Below, piece by piece: positions 49,981 to 57,972 of a stretch of DNA of 64,000 nt (its first letter is position 1; each line of letters begins with the position of its first letter). A model generated the notes under the pieces. It was not told where the DNA came from, made no database searches, and was given only the letters and a program-made list of their open reading frames with translations. A program made the position numbers and the translations under genes. The stretch is from Conexibacter woesei Iso977N (GTDB lineage: Bacteria; Actinomycetota; Thermoleophilia; Solirubrobacterales; Solirubrobacteraceae), in contig NZ_AUKG01000001.1 in NCBI RefSeq assembly GCF_000424625.1, forward strand, positions 1,736,001 to 1,800,000, given 5' to 3'.

Positions 49981-50037
49981 CGCGCCCGCGGCGCCCGCCG
50001 CGCCCGCGCCCGCGCCGGCACTCGCGCGGCGCCGCGC

Positions 50038-50679
50038 TCAGCTCCCGAGCGCGGGCGGCAGCATCGCGTCGAGCAGCTCGACCAGCGCGCTGAGCTCGTA
50101 GTCCTGCAGGTCGCCCTCACGCGCCGCCAGCTCGGCGACGGCCTTCGGCCCGCCGATCAGGACGCCCTCGACGATCAGCGGCCGCAGCCGCTCGACGCTC
50201 TCCTCGCCGTCCAGGCACAGCGCGGCCGCGACCGGCGCGTAGTCGTCGAGCGCGGTCCGGATCGCCACCGCGCGCTGCCGCAGCGGCGCGACCAGCGCGG
50301 TCCGGTCCTCGAGGGCGCCGTCGCGCAGCAGCTCGGCCCGCGCGCCGAAGATCCCGCGCAGGCGCTCGACGGCCAGCGGCTGGATCACCTCCGCCAGGCT
50401 CCAGCCGCCGACGACCGTCACGCCGCCCGGTCCGACCGCGAGGTGCTCGGCGAGCAGCCCGCCCGGCAGGCGGCGGTCGTGCAGCATCACGACCGGCAGA
50501 TGGCGCAGCGCGCGCTGCAGCGACCGGGCCAGATCCCTGGAGCGGACGGCGTCCACGTCGCGCGCCTGCTCCAGCAGCATCCGCTCCAGCCCCCAGCGCA
50601 GGTCCGCTCGGTCGGTGGCGCTCAGCGGGTCACTTTCCCCTGCTGCAGACGCCGCGTCCCGGTGAGCGAAGCTGTCCAT
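50038..50679 (-). CDS. Protein with degenerate NERD-like segment
   Basis: A 213-residue protein. The middle, VMLHDRRLPGGLLAEHLAVGPGGVTVVGGW, resembles the core of nuclease-related (NERD) domains, where an Asp and other acidic residues normally follow, but key residues are not all present. The C-terminal half is helical and ends YELSALVELLDAMLPPAL. GAGG lies 5 nt before the ATG. It is divergent from folP. Role uncertain. Confidence 0.55.
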   Translation of the reverse strand: MDSFAHRDAASAAGESDPLSATDRADLRWGLERMLLEQARDVDAVRSRDLARSLQRALRHLPVVMLHDRRLPGGLLAEHLAVGPGGVTVVGGWSLAEVIQPLAVERLRGIFGARAELLRDGALEDRTALVAPLRQRAVAIRTALDDYAPVAAALCLDGEESVERLRPLIVEGVLIGGPKAVAELAAREGDLQDYELSALVELLDAMLPPALGS

Positions 50680-50742
50680 GTTGGCCTCGTCGGCGCCATC
50701 CCCCGATCGCGTGAGGCGAGGCGTCCAATCGTGGACACCTCT

Positions 50743-50748
50743 TATCGT
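50743..50748 (+). promoter_or_regulatory. -10 box of the folate cluster
   Basis: TATCGT, 9 nt before ATG 50758 of folP, predicting a leaderless message. An in-frame GTG lies two codons earlier. Confidence 0.5.
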
Positions 50749-50757
50749 CCCGTGGCG

Positions 50758-51576
50758 ATGGCAACAGCGTTCGAGATCATGGGCGTCGTCAACGTCACGC
50801 CGGACTCGTTCTCCGACGGCGGCGAGTGGTACGACCGCGACGCCGCGGTGACGCACGGACTCCAGCTCGCCCAGCAGGGCGCGGCGATCCTCGACGTCGG
50901 CGGCGAATCCACGCGCCCGCGGGCGCTGCCGGTCCCGGAGGAGGAGGAACTGCGCCGGACCACGCCGGTCGTCGCCGCGCTGGCGCGCGCGGCCGGACCA
51001 GACACCGTCGTCTCCATCGACACGACCAAGCTCCACGTCGCCGAGGCCGCGCTGCAGGCGGGCGCGACCTACGTCAACGACATCACCGCGTTCCGCGCCG
51101 AGCCCGACATGGCCGGCCTCACGGCGGATCGCGGAGCGCGCTGCTGCCTGATGCACATGCTCGGCGAGCCGCGCACGATGCAGGACGACCCGCGCTACGC
51201 CGACGTCGTCGACGACGTCAAGGCGTTCCTGACCGAGCGCGCCGAGTTCGCCGTGCGCGAGGGCATCAGGGAGGACCGGATCGACCTCGACCCCGGGATC
51301 GGCTTCGGCAAGACCGTCGCCCACAACCTCGAGCTGCTGGCGCGGACCGACGAGCTGGCGGCGCTCGGCTTCCGGATCGTCATCGGCGTCTCGCGCAAGG
51401 GCTTCATCGGCAAGCTGACCGGCACCCCGGACCCCCACGCACGCGTACCCGGGACGATCGCCGCCAACGTCCTCGCCTACGAGCGCGGCGCACGCGTGTT
51501 CCGCGTGCACGACGTCGCCGAGGCGTATCAGGCGTTGACGATCGCGAGTGCTACTTTGGGGCGCGATGGCGCCTGA
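50758..51576 (+). CDS. folP: Dihydropteroate synthase FolP
   Basis: A 272-residue TIM-barrel enzyme joining pABA to the pterin diphosphate in folate synthesis (sulphonamide target). Visible signatures are IMGVVNVTPDSFSDGG, ILDVGGESTRPRA, YVNDITAFRAEPDM and VIGVSRKGFIGKL. It leads a cluster with folB, a thioesterase and folK. folB starts 11 nt before its stop. Confidence 0.95.
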   Translation: MATAFEIMGVVNVTPDSFSDGGEWYDRDAAVTHGLQLAQQGAAILDVGGESTRPRALPVPEEEELRRTTPVVAALARAAGPDTVVSIDTTKLHVAEAALQAGATYVNDITAFRAEPDMAGLTADRGARCCLMHMLGEPRTMQDDPRYADVVDDVKAFLTERAEFAVREGIREDRIDLDPGIGFGKTVAHNLELLARTDELAALGFRIVIGVSRKGFIGKLTGTPDPHARVPGTIAANVLAYERGARVFRVHDVAEAYQALTIASATLGRDGA

Positions 51577-52027
51577 GAACGAGCCGGATGACGACCTCGA
51601 GCCCGACGACGTCGAAGACGATGACTTCGACGAGGACGGCGGCGACCAGACCGAGGTGACGATCGAGGTCCGGGGTCTGTCGCTGTACACGCACCACGGG
51701 GTGTCGGCCGCCGAGCGCGAGGTCGGCCAGCGGCTGGTGCTCGACATCCGGCTGGAGGTCGGCGACTGCGACGCGACGGTGACCGACATGGTCGAGGACA
51801 CCGTCGACTACGGCGAGGTCTGCAACACGGTCTCGCTCGTCGCCCAGCAGCGGTCGTACAAGACGCTGGAGCGGCTGTGCAGCGCGATCGCCGACCGGCT
51901 CCTTGACGAGTACAGCGCCGACGAGGTGTGGGTCAAGGCCGCCAAGCCCGAGCCGCCGATCCCGCTGCCGGTCGACGAGGTCTCCGTCGAGGTTTGGCGC
52001 CAGCGCGGCGGCGAAGACGACGACTGA
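51566..52027 (+). CDS. folB: Dihydroneopterin aldolase FolB with acidic N-terminal extension
   Basis: A 153-residue enzyme making hydroxymethyl-dihydropterin. The fold begins at about residue 32 (VTIEVRGLSLYTHHGVSAAEREVGQ) and continues with DTVDYGEVCNTV, the catalytic-Tyr/Glu region, and VWVKAAKPEPPIPLPVDEVSVE. The first ~30 residues are almost purely Asp/Glu (EPDDDLEPDDVEDDDFDEDG), which is unusual; FolB is normally ~120 residues. A TACTTT -10-like box lies 8 nt before the ATG, inside folP. Confidence 0.9.
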   Translation: MAPENEPDDDLEPDDVEDDDFDEDGGDQTEVTIEVRGLSLYTHHGVSAAEREVGQRLVLDIRLEVGDCDATVTDMVEDTVDYGEVCNTVSLVAQQRSYKTLERLCSAIADRLLDEYSADEVWVKAAKPEPPIPLPVDEVSVEVWRQRGGEDDD

Positions 52028-52052
52028 GCCGTACGGCGCACGCACTCACCGC

Positions 52053-52889
52053 ATGACGACGACGTTCGACGCGGACACCGCGGTCGCGCCCGCGGGCGCC
52101 CCGGGGGTCTACGACGCCACGATCTCCCCGCGCTGGGCGGTCCCGCGCGGCCCCAACGGCGGCTACATCGCGGCGCTGATGCTGCGCGCGCTGACCGACG
52201 CGGTCGGCGACCCGGACCGCGCGCCGCGCTCGCTGACGCTGCACTACCTGCGCCCGCCGGTCCCGGGCGAGCCGGCCGAGGTCCACGTGACGGTCGAGCG
52301 CGCGGGGCGGACGCTGACCTCGCTTTCGGCACGGATGGTCCAAGGCGGCAGGCCGATGGTCCTGGCGCTCGCCGCGTTCGCTTCTGACTTCCCGACCGCC
52401 GCCGACTACGCGCAGCCCGCGCCCGACGTGGGCCCGCCGCCGTCCGACCTGCACGTGGTGCCCGAGGCGCCCGGCGTCCCGGAGATCGCGCTGCGCACCG
52501 CACTGCAGCCGCTGTTCGGCGCGATGGCCGGTCCGGGCGGGCTGTCGATGGCCGCGGGCGGGGAGGAGGCGCTGGTCGGCGGCTGGCTGCGCCTCGCCGA
52601 GCCGCGCGTCGCGGACGCCGCGGCGCTCGCGTTCTACTGCGACGCCTGGCTGCCCGCGCCGTTCGCGCTGCTGAAGGCACCGGCGCCCGCGCCGACGATC
52701 GACCTCACGATCCACTTCCGCCAGCGCCTGCCGCTGGCGTCGATGTCGGCGACCGATCCCGTCCTCGCGCGCTTCACCTCGACGACCTCCGCGGGCGGGT
52801 TCTTCGAGGAGGACGGGACGATCTGGGCGCCGGACGGCACGCTGCTCGCGCAGAGCCGCCAGCTCGCGCTGCTGTTCCCGGGGTCATGA
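52053..52889 (+). CDS. Acyl-CoA thioesterase, double hotdog (TesB-like)
   Basis: A 278-residue double-hotdog protein: GPNGGYIAALMLRALTDAVG, RSLTLHYLRPPVPGEPAEVHV, then a second hotdog (YCDAWLPAPFALL, TIDLTIHFRQRL, GGFFEEDGTIWAPDGTLLAQSRQLAL). The closing motif WAPDGTLLAQSRQ is typical of the thioesterase-like superfamily. It hydrolyses acyl-CoA esters. It sits inside the folate cluster, overlapping folK by 4 nt, although it has no known folate role. Confidence 0.85.
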   Translation: MTTTFDADTAVAPAGAPGVYDATISPRWAVPRGPNGGYIAALMLRALTDAVGDPDRAPRSLTLHYLRPPVPGEPAEVHVTVERAGRTLTSLSARMVQGGRPMVLALAAFASDFPTAADYAQPAPDVGPPPSDLHVVPEAPGVPEIALRTALQPLFGAMAGPGGLSMAAGGEEALVGGWLRLAEPRVADAAALAFYCDAWLPAPFALLKAPAPAPTIDLTIHFRQRLPLASMSATDPVLARFTSTTSAGGFFEEDGTIWAPDGTLLAQSRQLALLFPGS

Positions 52890-53419
52890 GCGGCGGCGGC
52901 GCGCGCGCGTACCTCGGGCTCGGCGCGAACGTCGGCGACCCGCGCGCGCAGCTGCAGGCGGCGGTGGACGCGTTGCGCGAGCGGGGCGTGACGACCGTGC
53001 AGTCGTCGTCGGTCTACGAGACCGACCCGGTCGGCGACATCCAGGACCAGCCGGTCTTCCTCAACGCCTGCGTCGCCGTCGAGGTCGTCGATGGTGTCGA
53101 CCCCGACGCGCTGCTCGCGGCGTGCAAGGACGTCGAGCGCGCCCTCGGCCGCGTCACCGAGGGTCCCGGCTACGTCCACCACGGCCCGCGCCCGATCGAC
53201 GTCGACGTGTTGTTGTACGGGTCGACCGCGTGGTCATCCGACCGCCTGACGATCCCGCATCCCGGCCTGCTCGAACGCCGCTTCGTCCTGATCCCGCTGC
53301 TGGAGATGGACTACAACCTGCAGACGCCCGCCGGCGCCCGCCTCTCCGACGCCCTCGCCGCGCTGCCGGTGACCGAGGGCGTCCGCCGCAGCGGACCGCC
53401 GCTCACGCTCACGCTCTGA
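52886..53419 (+). CDS. folK: HPPK pyrophosphokinase FolK
   Basis: A 177-residue enzyme that pyrophosphorylates hydroxymethyl-dihydropterin with ATP, the step before FolP. Motifs are YLGLGANVGDPRAQL, VYETDPVG, QPVFLNACVAVE, HGPRPIDVDVLLYG, IPHPGLLERRFVLIPLLEM. The ATG overlaps the thioesterase stop (ATGA). It overlaps the convergent CDF transporter gene by 11 nt. Confidence 0.94.
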   Translation: MSGGGARAYLGLGANVGDPRAQLQAAVDALRERGVTTVQSSSVYETDPVGDIQDQPVFLNACVAVEVVDGVDPDALLAACKDVERALGRVTEGPGYVHHGPRPIDVDVLLYGSTAWSSDRLTIPHPGLLERRFVLIPLLEMDYNLQTPAGARLSDALAALPVTEGVRRSGPPLTLTL

Positions 53420-54371
53420 TCCGCGGGAGGCCTTCCTGGCAGTTGACCTCCAACTGCACCAGGTCGCCCCCCTCATGGTCCATCTGCAACGTCGTGTGCT
53501 CGATCCCGAAGCGGTCGCGGAGCACCTCGACGAGCTGCAGGCGCGCCGCGTGGCAGTCGCAGTCGCGGCCGACGATCACGTGCGCGGCCAGCGCCGGCAT
53601 GTCGGACGAGACCTCCCAGACGTGGAGGTCGTGGACCTCGACGACGCCCGGCTGGTGCACGAGCGCCTTGCCGATCTCCGGCACGTCCATGCCGCGCGGG
53701 GCGGCCTCCAGGAACACGCGGCCGGAGTCGCGCAGCAGGCCGTACGAGGCGTACAACATGATCGTCGCGACGATCAGCGCCGCGATCCCGTCCGCTTCCT
53801 TGAAGCCGGTCAGGATCACGATCAGCCCCGCGATCGCCGTGGCGATGAACGCCGCCAGGTCGGTCAGCAGGTGCTGGTAGGCGCCCTCGATGTTCATCGA
53901 GTCGCGGTTGGCGCCCGCGACCGCCCTGGTCGCCGCGAGGTTCACGGCGACGCCGATCAGCGCGACGATCAGCACCGCGGTGCCCTCGACGTCCGGCGGG
54001 TTGATGATCCGGCGCACGCCCTCGATGACGACGAGCACGCCGAGGACCAGCAGCGTCGCGCCGTTGAACTGGGCGCTCAGGATCTCCGCGCGCTTGAGCC
54101 CGAACGTGAACGCGCCGCGCGCGGGCCGCTGGGCGAGCGAGATCGCCAGCAGCGCGAGGGCGATCGCGGCCGCGTCGGTGAGCATGTGCGCGGCGTCGGA
54201 GAGCAGCGCCAGCGACGACGCCGCGATCCCGACCGCGACCTCGACGGCCATGAACCCCAGGATCAGCGCGAGGGCGACCGCGAGCTTGCCGCGGTCGGCG
54301 TCCGCGGAGATCTCGTGGCTGTGGCCGTGGCCGGCGCCTCCGTTGTGGCTGTGATCGTGCCCGTGACCCAC
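53409..54371 (-). CDS. Cation diffusion facilitator (CDF) metal exporter
   Basis: A 320-residue Zn2+/Co2+-type proton antiporter with a His-rich N-terminus (GHGHDHSHNGGAGHGHSHE), six membrane helices and a cytoplasmic C-domain. Metal-site motifs: LALLSDAAHMLTDAAAI (HxxxD) and AYQHLLTDLAAFIATAIA (second HxxxD). The C-terminal VVEVHDLHVWEV is the usual dimer-domain motif. The GTG start follows TACCCT (54388-54383) by 11 nt; that box lies inside the upstream acetyltransferase gene. Confidence 0.92.
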   Translation of the reverse strand: MGHGHDHSHNGGAGHGHSHEISADADRGKLAVALALILGFMAVEVAVGIAASSLALLSDAAHMLTDAAAIALALLAISLAQRPARGAFTFGLKRAEILSAQFNGATLLVLGVLVVIEGVRRIINPPDVEGTAVLIVALIGVAVNLAATRAVAGANRDSMNIEGAYQHLLTDLAAFIATAIAGLIVILTGFKEADGIAALIVATIMLYASYGLLRDSGRVFLEAAPRGMDVPEIGKALVHQPGVVEVHDLHVWEVSSDMPALAAHVIVGRDCDCHAARLQLVEVLRDRFGIEHTTLQMDHEGGDLVQLEVNCQEGLPRIRA

Positions 54372-54379
54372 TTGCGACC

Positions 54380-54883
54380 TCAAGGGTACGCCGCGTACAC
54401 GAGCATCTGCTCGTCGTAGGCGTGGCGCTCGCCTTCCGGCATGAGACCGAGCTTCTCGGCGACGCGCTGCGAGGCGATGTTGTCGTGCTTGATCACGGCG
54501 ATCACGCGGTCCAGCGACCACTCGCCGAACGCGCGGGCCAGGACCGCCCGCGCCGCCTCGGTCGCGTAGCCGCGGCCCCACGCGTGCGGCGCGAGGTCCC
54601 AGCCGATCTCGATCTCCGGGCCCTTCATCTCCAGCGGCTGCAGGCCGCAGTCGCCGAGCAGCACGCCGGTCGCGCGGTCCTCGATGGCGAACATCGAGAA
54701 CCCGCGCGCGGCCTGCAGGGCGATCTGCTCCTGCACCGACCTGTCGAGGTCGGCGGCCAGCTCGGGCCCGATCCAGCGCTCGACATCCGGGTGGGCGTAG
54801 ATCGCCTGCAGTGGCTCGACGTCGGCGGGCGCGATCGGCCGCAGGCGCAGGCGCTCGGTCTCGATCGGGAACGTCGTCGTCAT
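54380..54883 (-). CDS. GNAT acetyltransferase (RimJ/RimL type)
   Basis: A 167-residue acetyltransferase: TERLRLRPIAPADVEPL, IGWDLAPHAWGRGYATEAARAVL (acetyl-CoA loop) and ASQRVAEKLGLMPEGERHAYDEQMLVYA. RimJ/RimL relatives acetylate protein N-termini or small molecules. It starts inside the stop of the tetR gene (ATGA) and is therefore cotranscribed with that repressor. Confidence 0.88.
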   Translation of the reverse strand: MTTTFPIETERLRLRPIAPADVEPLQAIYAHPDVERWIGPELAADLDRSVQEQIALQAARGFSMFAIEDRATGVLLGDCGLQPLEMKGPEIEIGWDLAPHAWGRGYATEAARAVLARAFGEWSLDRVIAVIKHDNIASQRVAEKLGLMPEGERHAYDEQMLVYAAYP

Positions 54884-55482
54884 GCCGCGAGCCCGTCGAT
54901 CATGCGGTCCAGGATCCCGACGACCTCGGCGCGCGCGACCTCCGGACCCTCCGCGCGGGCGACGTAGAGCGCGCTCTCGTCGAGCGCCCCGATCAGGACG
55001 TGCGCCAGCGGCGTCGCGGGCTGGGGCGCGATCAGCCCCGCGTCGATCCCGGCCTGGATCGTCCCGGCGACGAGCCCGAGCCCGTGGCGCAGCCCGATCG
55101 CCCGCCAGCGCTCCCAGCCCAGGACGGCGGGCGCGTCGAGCAGGACGATCCGCTCGACCTCGGGCTCGGCGCAGACGGCCAGGAACGCGCGGGCGCCGGC
55201 GCGCAGCGCGGCCACCGGGTCGGTCGCGCCGCCGAGCGCCTCGTTGGCGATCCGCTGCGTGGTCCGCGCCTCGACCTCCTCGAAGACCGCTTCGAACAGC
55301 TGCTCCTTGTCCTTGAACTGGTGATAGAGCGCGCCGCGGGTGACGCCCGCGTGGCGGACGATCTCCTCGGTCCCGACCGCCGCGTAGCCGCGCTCGCCGA
55401 AGAGGCCGCGGGCGGCCTCGAGCAGCGCCCTGCGGGTGATCGCCGAGCGCTGGACCTGCTTGTTGGTGGTCTTGAAATCCAT
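54880..55482 (-). CDS. TetR family transcriptional regulator
   Basis: A 200-residue regulator: helix-turn-helix RRALLEAARGLFGERGYAAVGTEEIVRHAGVTRGALYHQF region (about 17-56) with the standard FKDKEQLFEAVFEE that follows. It overlaps its own first operator at the start codon and faces a hydrolase gene across a second one, so it should repress both itself and the hydrolase. Confidence 0.9.
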   Translation of the reverse strand: MDFKTTNKQVQRSAITRRALLEAARGLFGERGYAAVGTEEIVRHAGVTRGALYHQFKDKEQLFEAVFEEVEARTTQRIANEALGGATDPVAALRAGARAFLAVCAEPEVERIVLLDAPAVLGWERWRAIGLRHGLGLVAGTIQAGIDAGLIAPQPATPLAHVLIGALDESALYVARAEGPEVARAEVVGILDRMIDGLAA

Positions 55483-55519
55483 ACAGCCTGTATGTAAGTT
55501 GCGTACTGCCTGTACGCAA
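55480..55519. promoter_or_regulatory. Two TetR operators, tetR / hydrolase intergenic region
   Basis: CATACAG-C-CTGTATG (55480-55494, a perfect 15-mer that includes the tetR start codon) and TTGCGTAC-TGCCT-GTACGCAA (55499-55519). Centres are 22 bp apart, two helical turns. Shared core: TAC-N5-GTA. Confidence 0.8.
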
Positions 55520-55542
55520 AGCTACCCGGAGGGCCCGACGAG

Positions 55543-56409
55543 ATGCCCGAAGTGACGCTGGACCAGGGGACGATCCGCTATCGCGACGAGGGCTCTTCCA
55601 GGGGCCCGACGGTCGTGTTCATCCACGGCGCGCTGGTCGACGGGCGCCTGTGGGACCCGGTCGTCGAGCGGCTGCGCGGGTCCTGCCGCTGCGTGGTGCC
55701 GGAGCTGCCGCTGGGGTCGCACGAGCTCCCGCTGCGCGCGGACGCCGACCTGTCGCCGCACGGGGTCGCCGAGCTGATCGCTGCGTTCCTGGAGGCGCTG
55801 GAGCTGACCGACGTCGTGCTCGTCGGCAACGACACCGGCGGCGCGCTGTGCCAGCTCGTCGTGACCGGCCGCGCGGCGCCGCGCGTGGGCAAGCTCGTGC
55901 TGACGCCGTGCGACGCGTTCGAGGACTTCCCGCCGAAGGCGTTCGCGGGGCTGTTCAGGGCGGCGAAGCTGCCGGGCGGGCTGGCGGCGCTACTGCAGCC
56001 GATGCGGAGCCGCCGCGTGCGGCGGCTGCCGCTGGCCTACGGCTGGCTGACGCGGCGGCCGGTCCCGGACGACGTCACCGACGGCTGGGCGCTGCGCGCG
56101 CTGCGCGACCGCGACGTGATGCGCGACCTCCGCAAGGTCCTGGCGGGCATCAGGCCGAGCGTGTTGCTGGACAACGCCGCGAAGTTGTCGTCCTTCACCA
56201 AGCCGGTGCTGATCGTGTGGGCGCGTGAGGACCACTTCTTCAAGCTCGCCAACGCGCACCGGCTGGCGGCCGTGTTCCCGGACGCGCGCGTCGAGGAGCT
56301 GACCGACGCCTACACCTTCGTGTCGTGGGACCAGCCGGACCGCGTGGCGGCGCTGGTCGGCGCATTCGCGGGCGCGGAGGCTCAGTTGGCGGGGAGCGTG
56401 GCCGCCTGA
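55543..56409 (+). CDS. Alpha/beta hydrolase with Asp nucleophile, catalytic His not evident
   Basis: A 288-residue alpha/beta hydrolase: oxyanion strand VVFIHGALVDGRLWDPV, nucleophile elbow LVGNDTGGALCQLVV (Asp, as in haloalkane dehalogenase/epoxide hydrolase types), acid region LIVWAREDHFFKL. Where the family has a His near the end, this one reads DAYTFVSWDQPDRVAAL, so the triad seems incomplete. GGAGGG lies 9 nt before the ATG. It is divergent from tetR and probably repressed by it. Confidence 0.82.
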   Translation: MPEVTLDQGTIRYRDEGSSRGPTVVFIHGALVDGRLWDPVVERLRGSCRCVVPELPLGSHELPLRADADLSPHGVAELIAAFLEALELTDVVLVGNDTGGALCQLVVTGRAAPRVGKLVLTPCDAFEDFPPKAFAGLFRAAKLPGGLAALLQPMRSRRVRRLPLAYGWLTRRPVPDDVTDGWALRALRDRDVMRDLRKVLAGIRPSVLLDNAAKLSSFTKPVLIVWAREDHFFKLANAHRLAAVFPDARVEELTDAYTFVSWDQPDRVAALVGAFAGAEAQLAGSVAA

Positions 56410-57137
56410 GCGGCGCTCTCGACCGGCAGCCCGCCTGGCGGGACGCTCGCGACCGGGCGCGGGAACCAGCGGAAGGCGAACTCCTCGGCGGGGCGCCCGG
56501 CGATCAGCGGCCGCACGTCCTCCAGCGCCCAGAGCAGGGCGATCGACGGCGCGATCTGGAGGTCGGCGGCGTTGGGCTGCTCACCGTTCAGCGTTCCGGC
56601 GGCGATGTACGCGTCGATCTGGTCGAGCATCAGCGGCAGCTCGGCGAGGTCGGCCCGGACCCGCTCGTCGGTGACACCGTTCATCTTGCGCTCGATCGGG
56701 AGGATCAGATGCGAGGCGGCGACGACGACGGGCTTGGGTAGCTTGGGGGAGGACTGGCCCTCCTGGAAGCCGTGCATCGCGGCGCGGTGCTTTGTGAAGG
56801 CGGGCCAGAGCAGGCGGCGGGGGACGGACTGGAAGACCTCGTCGCCCCACTGCTCGGCCTCGAGGATCGCCGAGGCGCCGGCCGGGCCCGCGTAGAGCGG
56901 CGGCGTCGGGACGCGGTCCTCCAGCGCGCGGAGGATCCTGCGGGAGCCCTGGACCTTCTCGCCGTCGTCGAACTTGACGCCGGGAACGGTCCGGCCGCTG
57001 AAGACGACGCTCATGACCAGCGGCTGCGACGAGGCGGGCAGCTCGACCCGCTTGAACGGGACGCCCTTGATCTCGAAGGCCTTGATGACCGTCTCGCAGG
57101 GGTGCGAGCCGTGGACCATGTAGAGGCGAGCGGGCAT
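56382..57137 (-). CDS. Glutathione S-transferase-like protein
   Basis: A 251-residue protein with a thioredoxin-like N-domain (ARLYMVHGSHPCETVIKAFEIKGVPFKRVEL; SHPC in place of the usual Ser/Tyr region), the cis-Pro motif RTVPGVKFDDGEKVQGSRRIL and a helical C-domain (LDQIDAYIAAGTLNGEQPNAADLQIAPSI). The family uses glutathione-like thiols; in actinobacteria the thiol may differ. TAGGGT lies 6 nt before the ATG, so leaderless. Its 3' end overlaps the hydrolase gene by 28 nt. Confidence 0.82.
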   Translation of the reverse strand: MPARLYMVHGSHPCETVIKAFEIKGVPFKRVELPASSQPLVMSVVFSGRTVPGVKFDDGEKVQGSRRILRALEDRVPTPPLYAGPAGASAILEAEQWGDEVFQSVPRRLLWPAFTKHRAAMHGFQEGQSSPKLPKPVVVAASHLILPIERKMNGVTDERVRADLAELPLMLDQIDAYIAAGTLNGEQPNAADLQIAPSIALLWALEDVRPLIAGRPAEEFAFRWFPRPVASVPPGGLPVESAAQAATLPAN

Positions 57138-57143
57138 GGGCGG

Positions 57144-57149
57144 ACCCTA
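57144..57149 (-). promoter_or_regulatory. -10 box of the GST-like gene, leaderless
   Basis: TAGGGT (57149-57144, minus strand), 6 nt before ATG 57137. Confidence 0.5.
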
Positions 57150-57195
57150 CCCGGGCGGGCGACCGGTCGGCGCGGGTTGGCATGATGCCCGCCTG

Positions 57196-57972
57196 ATGCT
57201 CCTCGTGGTTGACGTCGGCAACACGCAGACCCACTTCGGGACGTTCCGTGGGGACGAGCTGGTCGAGCACTGGCGCTTCGCGACGGTGCGGACGTCCACG
57301 TCCGACGAGCTGGGCGCTGCTCTGCGGAACCTCCTGGAGCTGCGCGGGGTCGGCCTGGCGGACCTGAGCGCGTCGATCGTGTCGTCCACGGTGCCGCAGC
57401 TCGAGCCGGAGTGGCTGGCGATGGCCGAGCACTACCTCGGGCACCGCATGCTGGCGGTCGGGCCGGGGATCCGGACGGGGATGCCGATCAAGATCGACAA
57501 CCCGCGCGAGCTGGGCGCGGACCGGCTGGTCAACGCGGTCGCGTCCTACGAGCGGCTGGGCGGGCCGTGCATCAGCGTGGACTTCGGGACCGCGGTGAAC
57601 TTCGACGTCGTGTCGTCGGCGGGCGAGTACATCGGCGGCGTGCTGATGCCGGGCGTGGAGATCTCGCTGGACGCGCTGACGTCGCGCGGCGCGAAGCTGC
57701 CCCGCATCGACCTGGTCGCGCCGAGGCGCGCGATCGGGAAGGGCACCGTGGACGCGATCCGCTCCGGCGTGGTCTTCGGCTTCGCCTCGGCGGTGGACGG
57801 CCTGCTGGGCCGCATCCAGGAGGAGCTCGGCGAGGAAGCCGCGACGATCGCCACCGGCGGTCTGGCCGGCGTGGTGGTGCCCTACACCGAGTCGATCGAC
57901 GTCGTCGACGACCTCCTGACCCTCAAGGGCCTGAAGCTCCTCCACGAGCGCAACGCGTCGCCGGCCGGCTAG
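57196..57972 (+). CDS. coaX: Type III pantothenate kinase CoaX
   Basis: A 258-residue ASKHA-fold kinase for the first step of coenzyme A synthesis. Motifs are LLVVDVGNTQTHFGTFRGDE (phosphate 1), GADRLVNAVASYERLGGP and ISVDFGTAVNFDVV (phosphate 2), and GGVLMPGVEISLDAL, ATIATGGLAG. The ATG at 57196 begins directly at the first motif. Its stop shares CTAG with the convergent lipoprotein gene. Confidence 0.94.
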   Translation: MLLVVDVGNTQTHFGTFRGDELVEHWRFATVRTSTSDELGAALRNLLELRGVGLADLSASIVSSTVPQLEPEWLAMAEHYLGHRMLAVGPGIRTGMPIKIDNPRELGADRLVNAVASYERLGGPCISVDFGTAVNFDVVSSAGEYIGGVLMPGVEISLDALTSRGAKLPRIDLVAPRRAIGKGTVDAIRSGVVFGFASAVDGLLGRIQEELGEEAATIATGGLAGVVVPYTESIDVVDDLLTLKGLKLLHERNASPAG

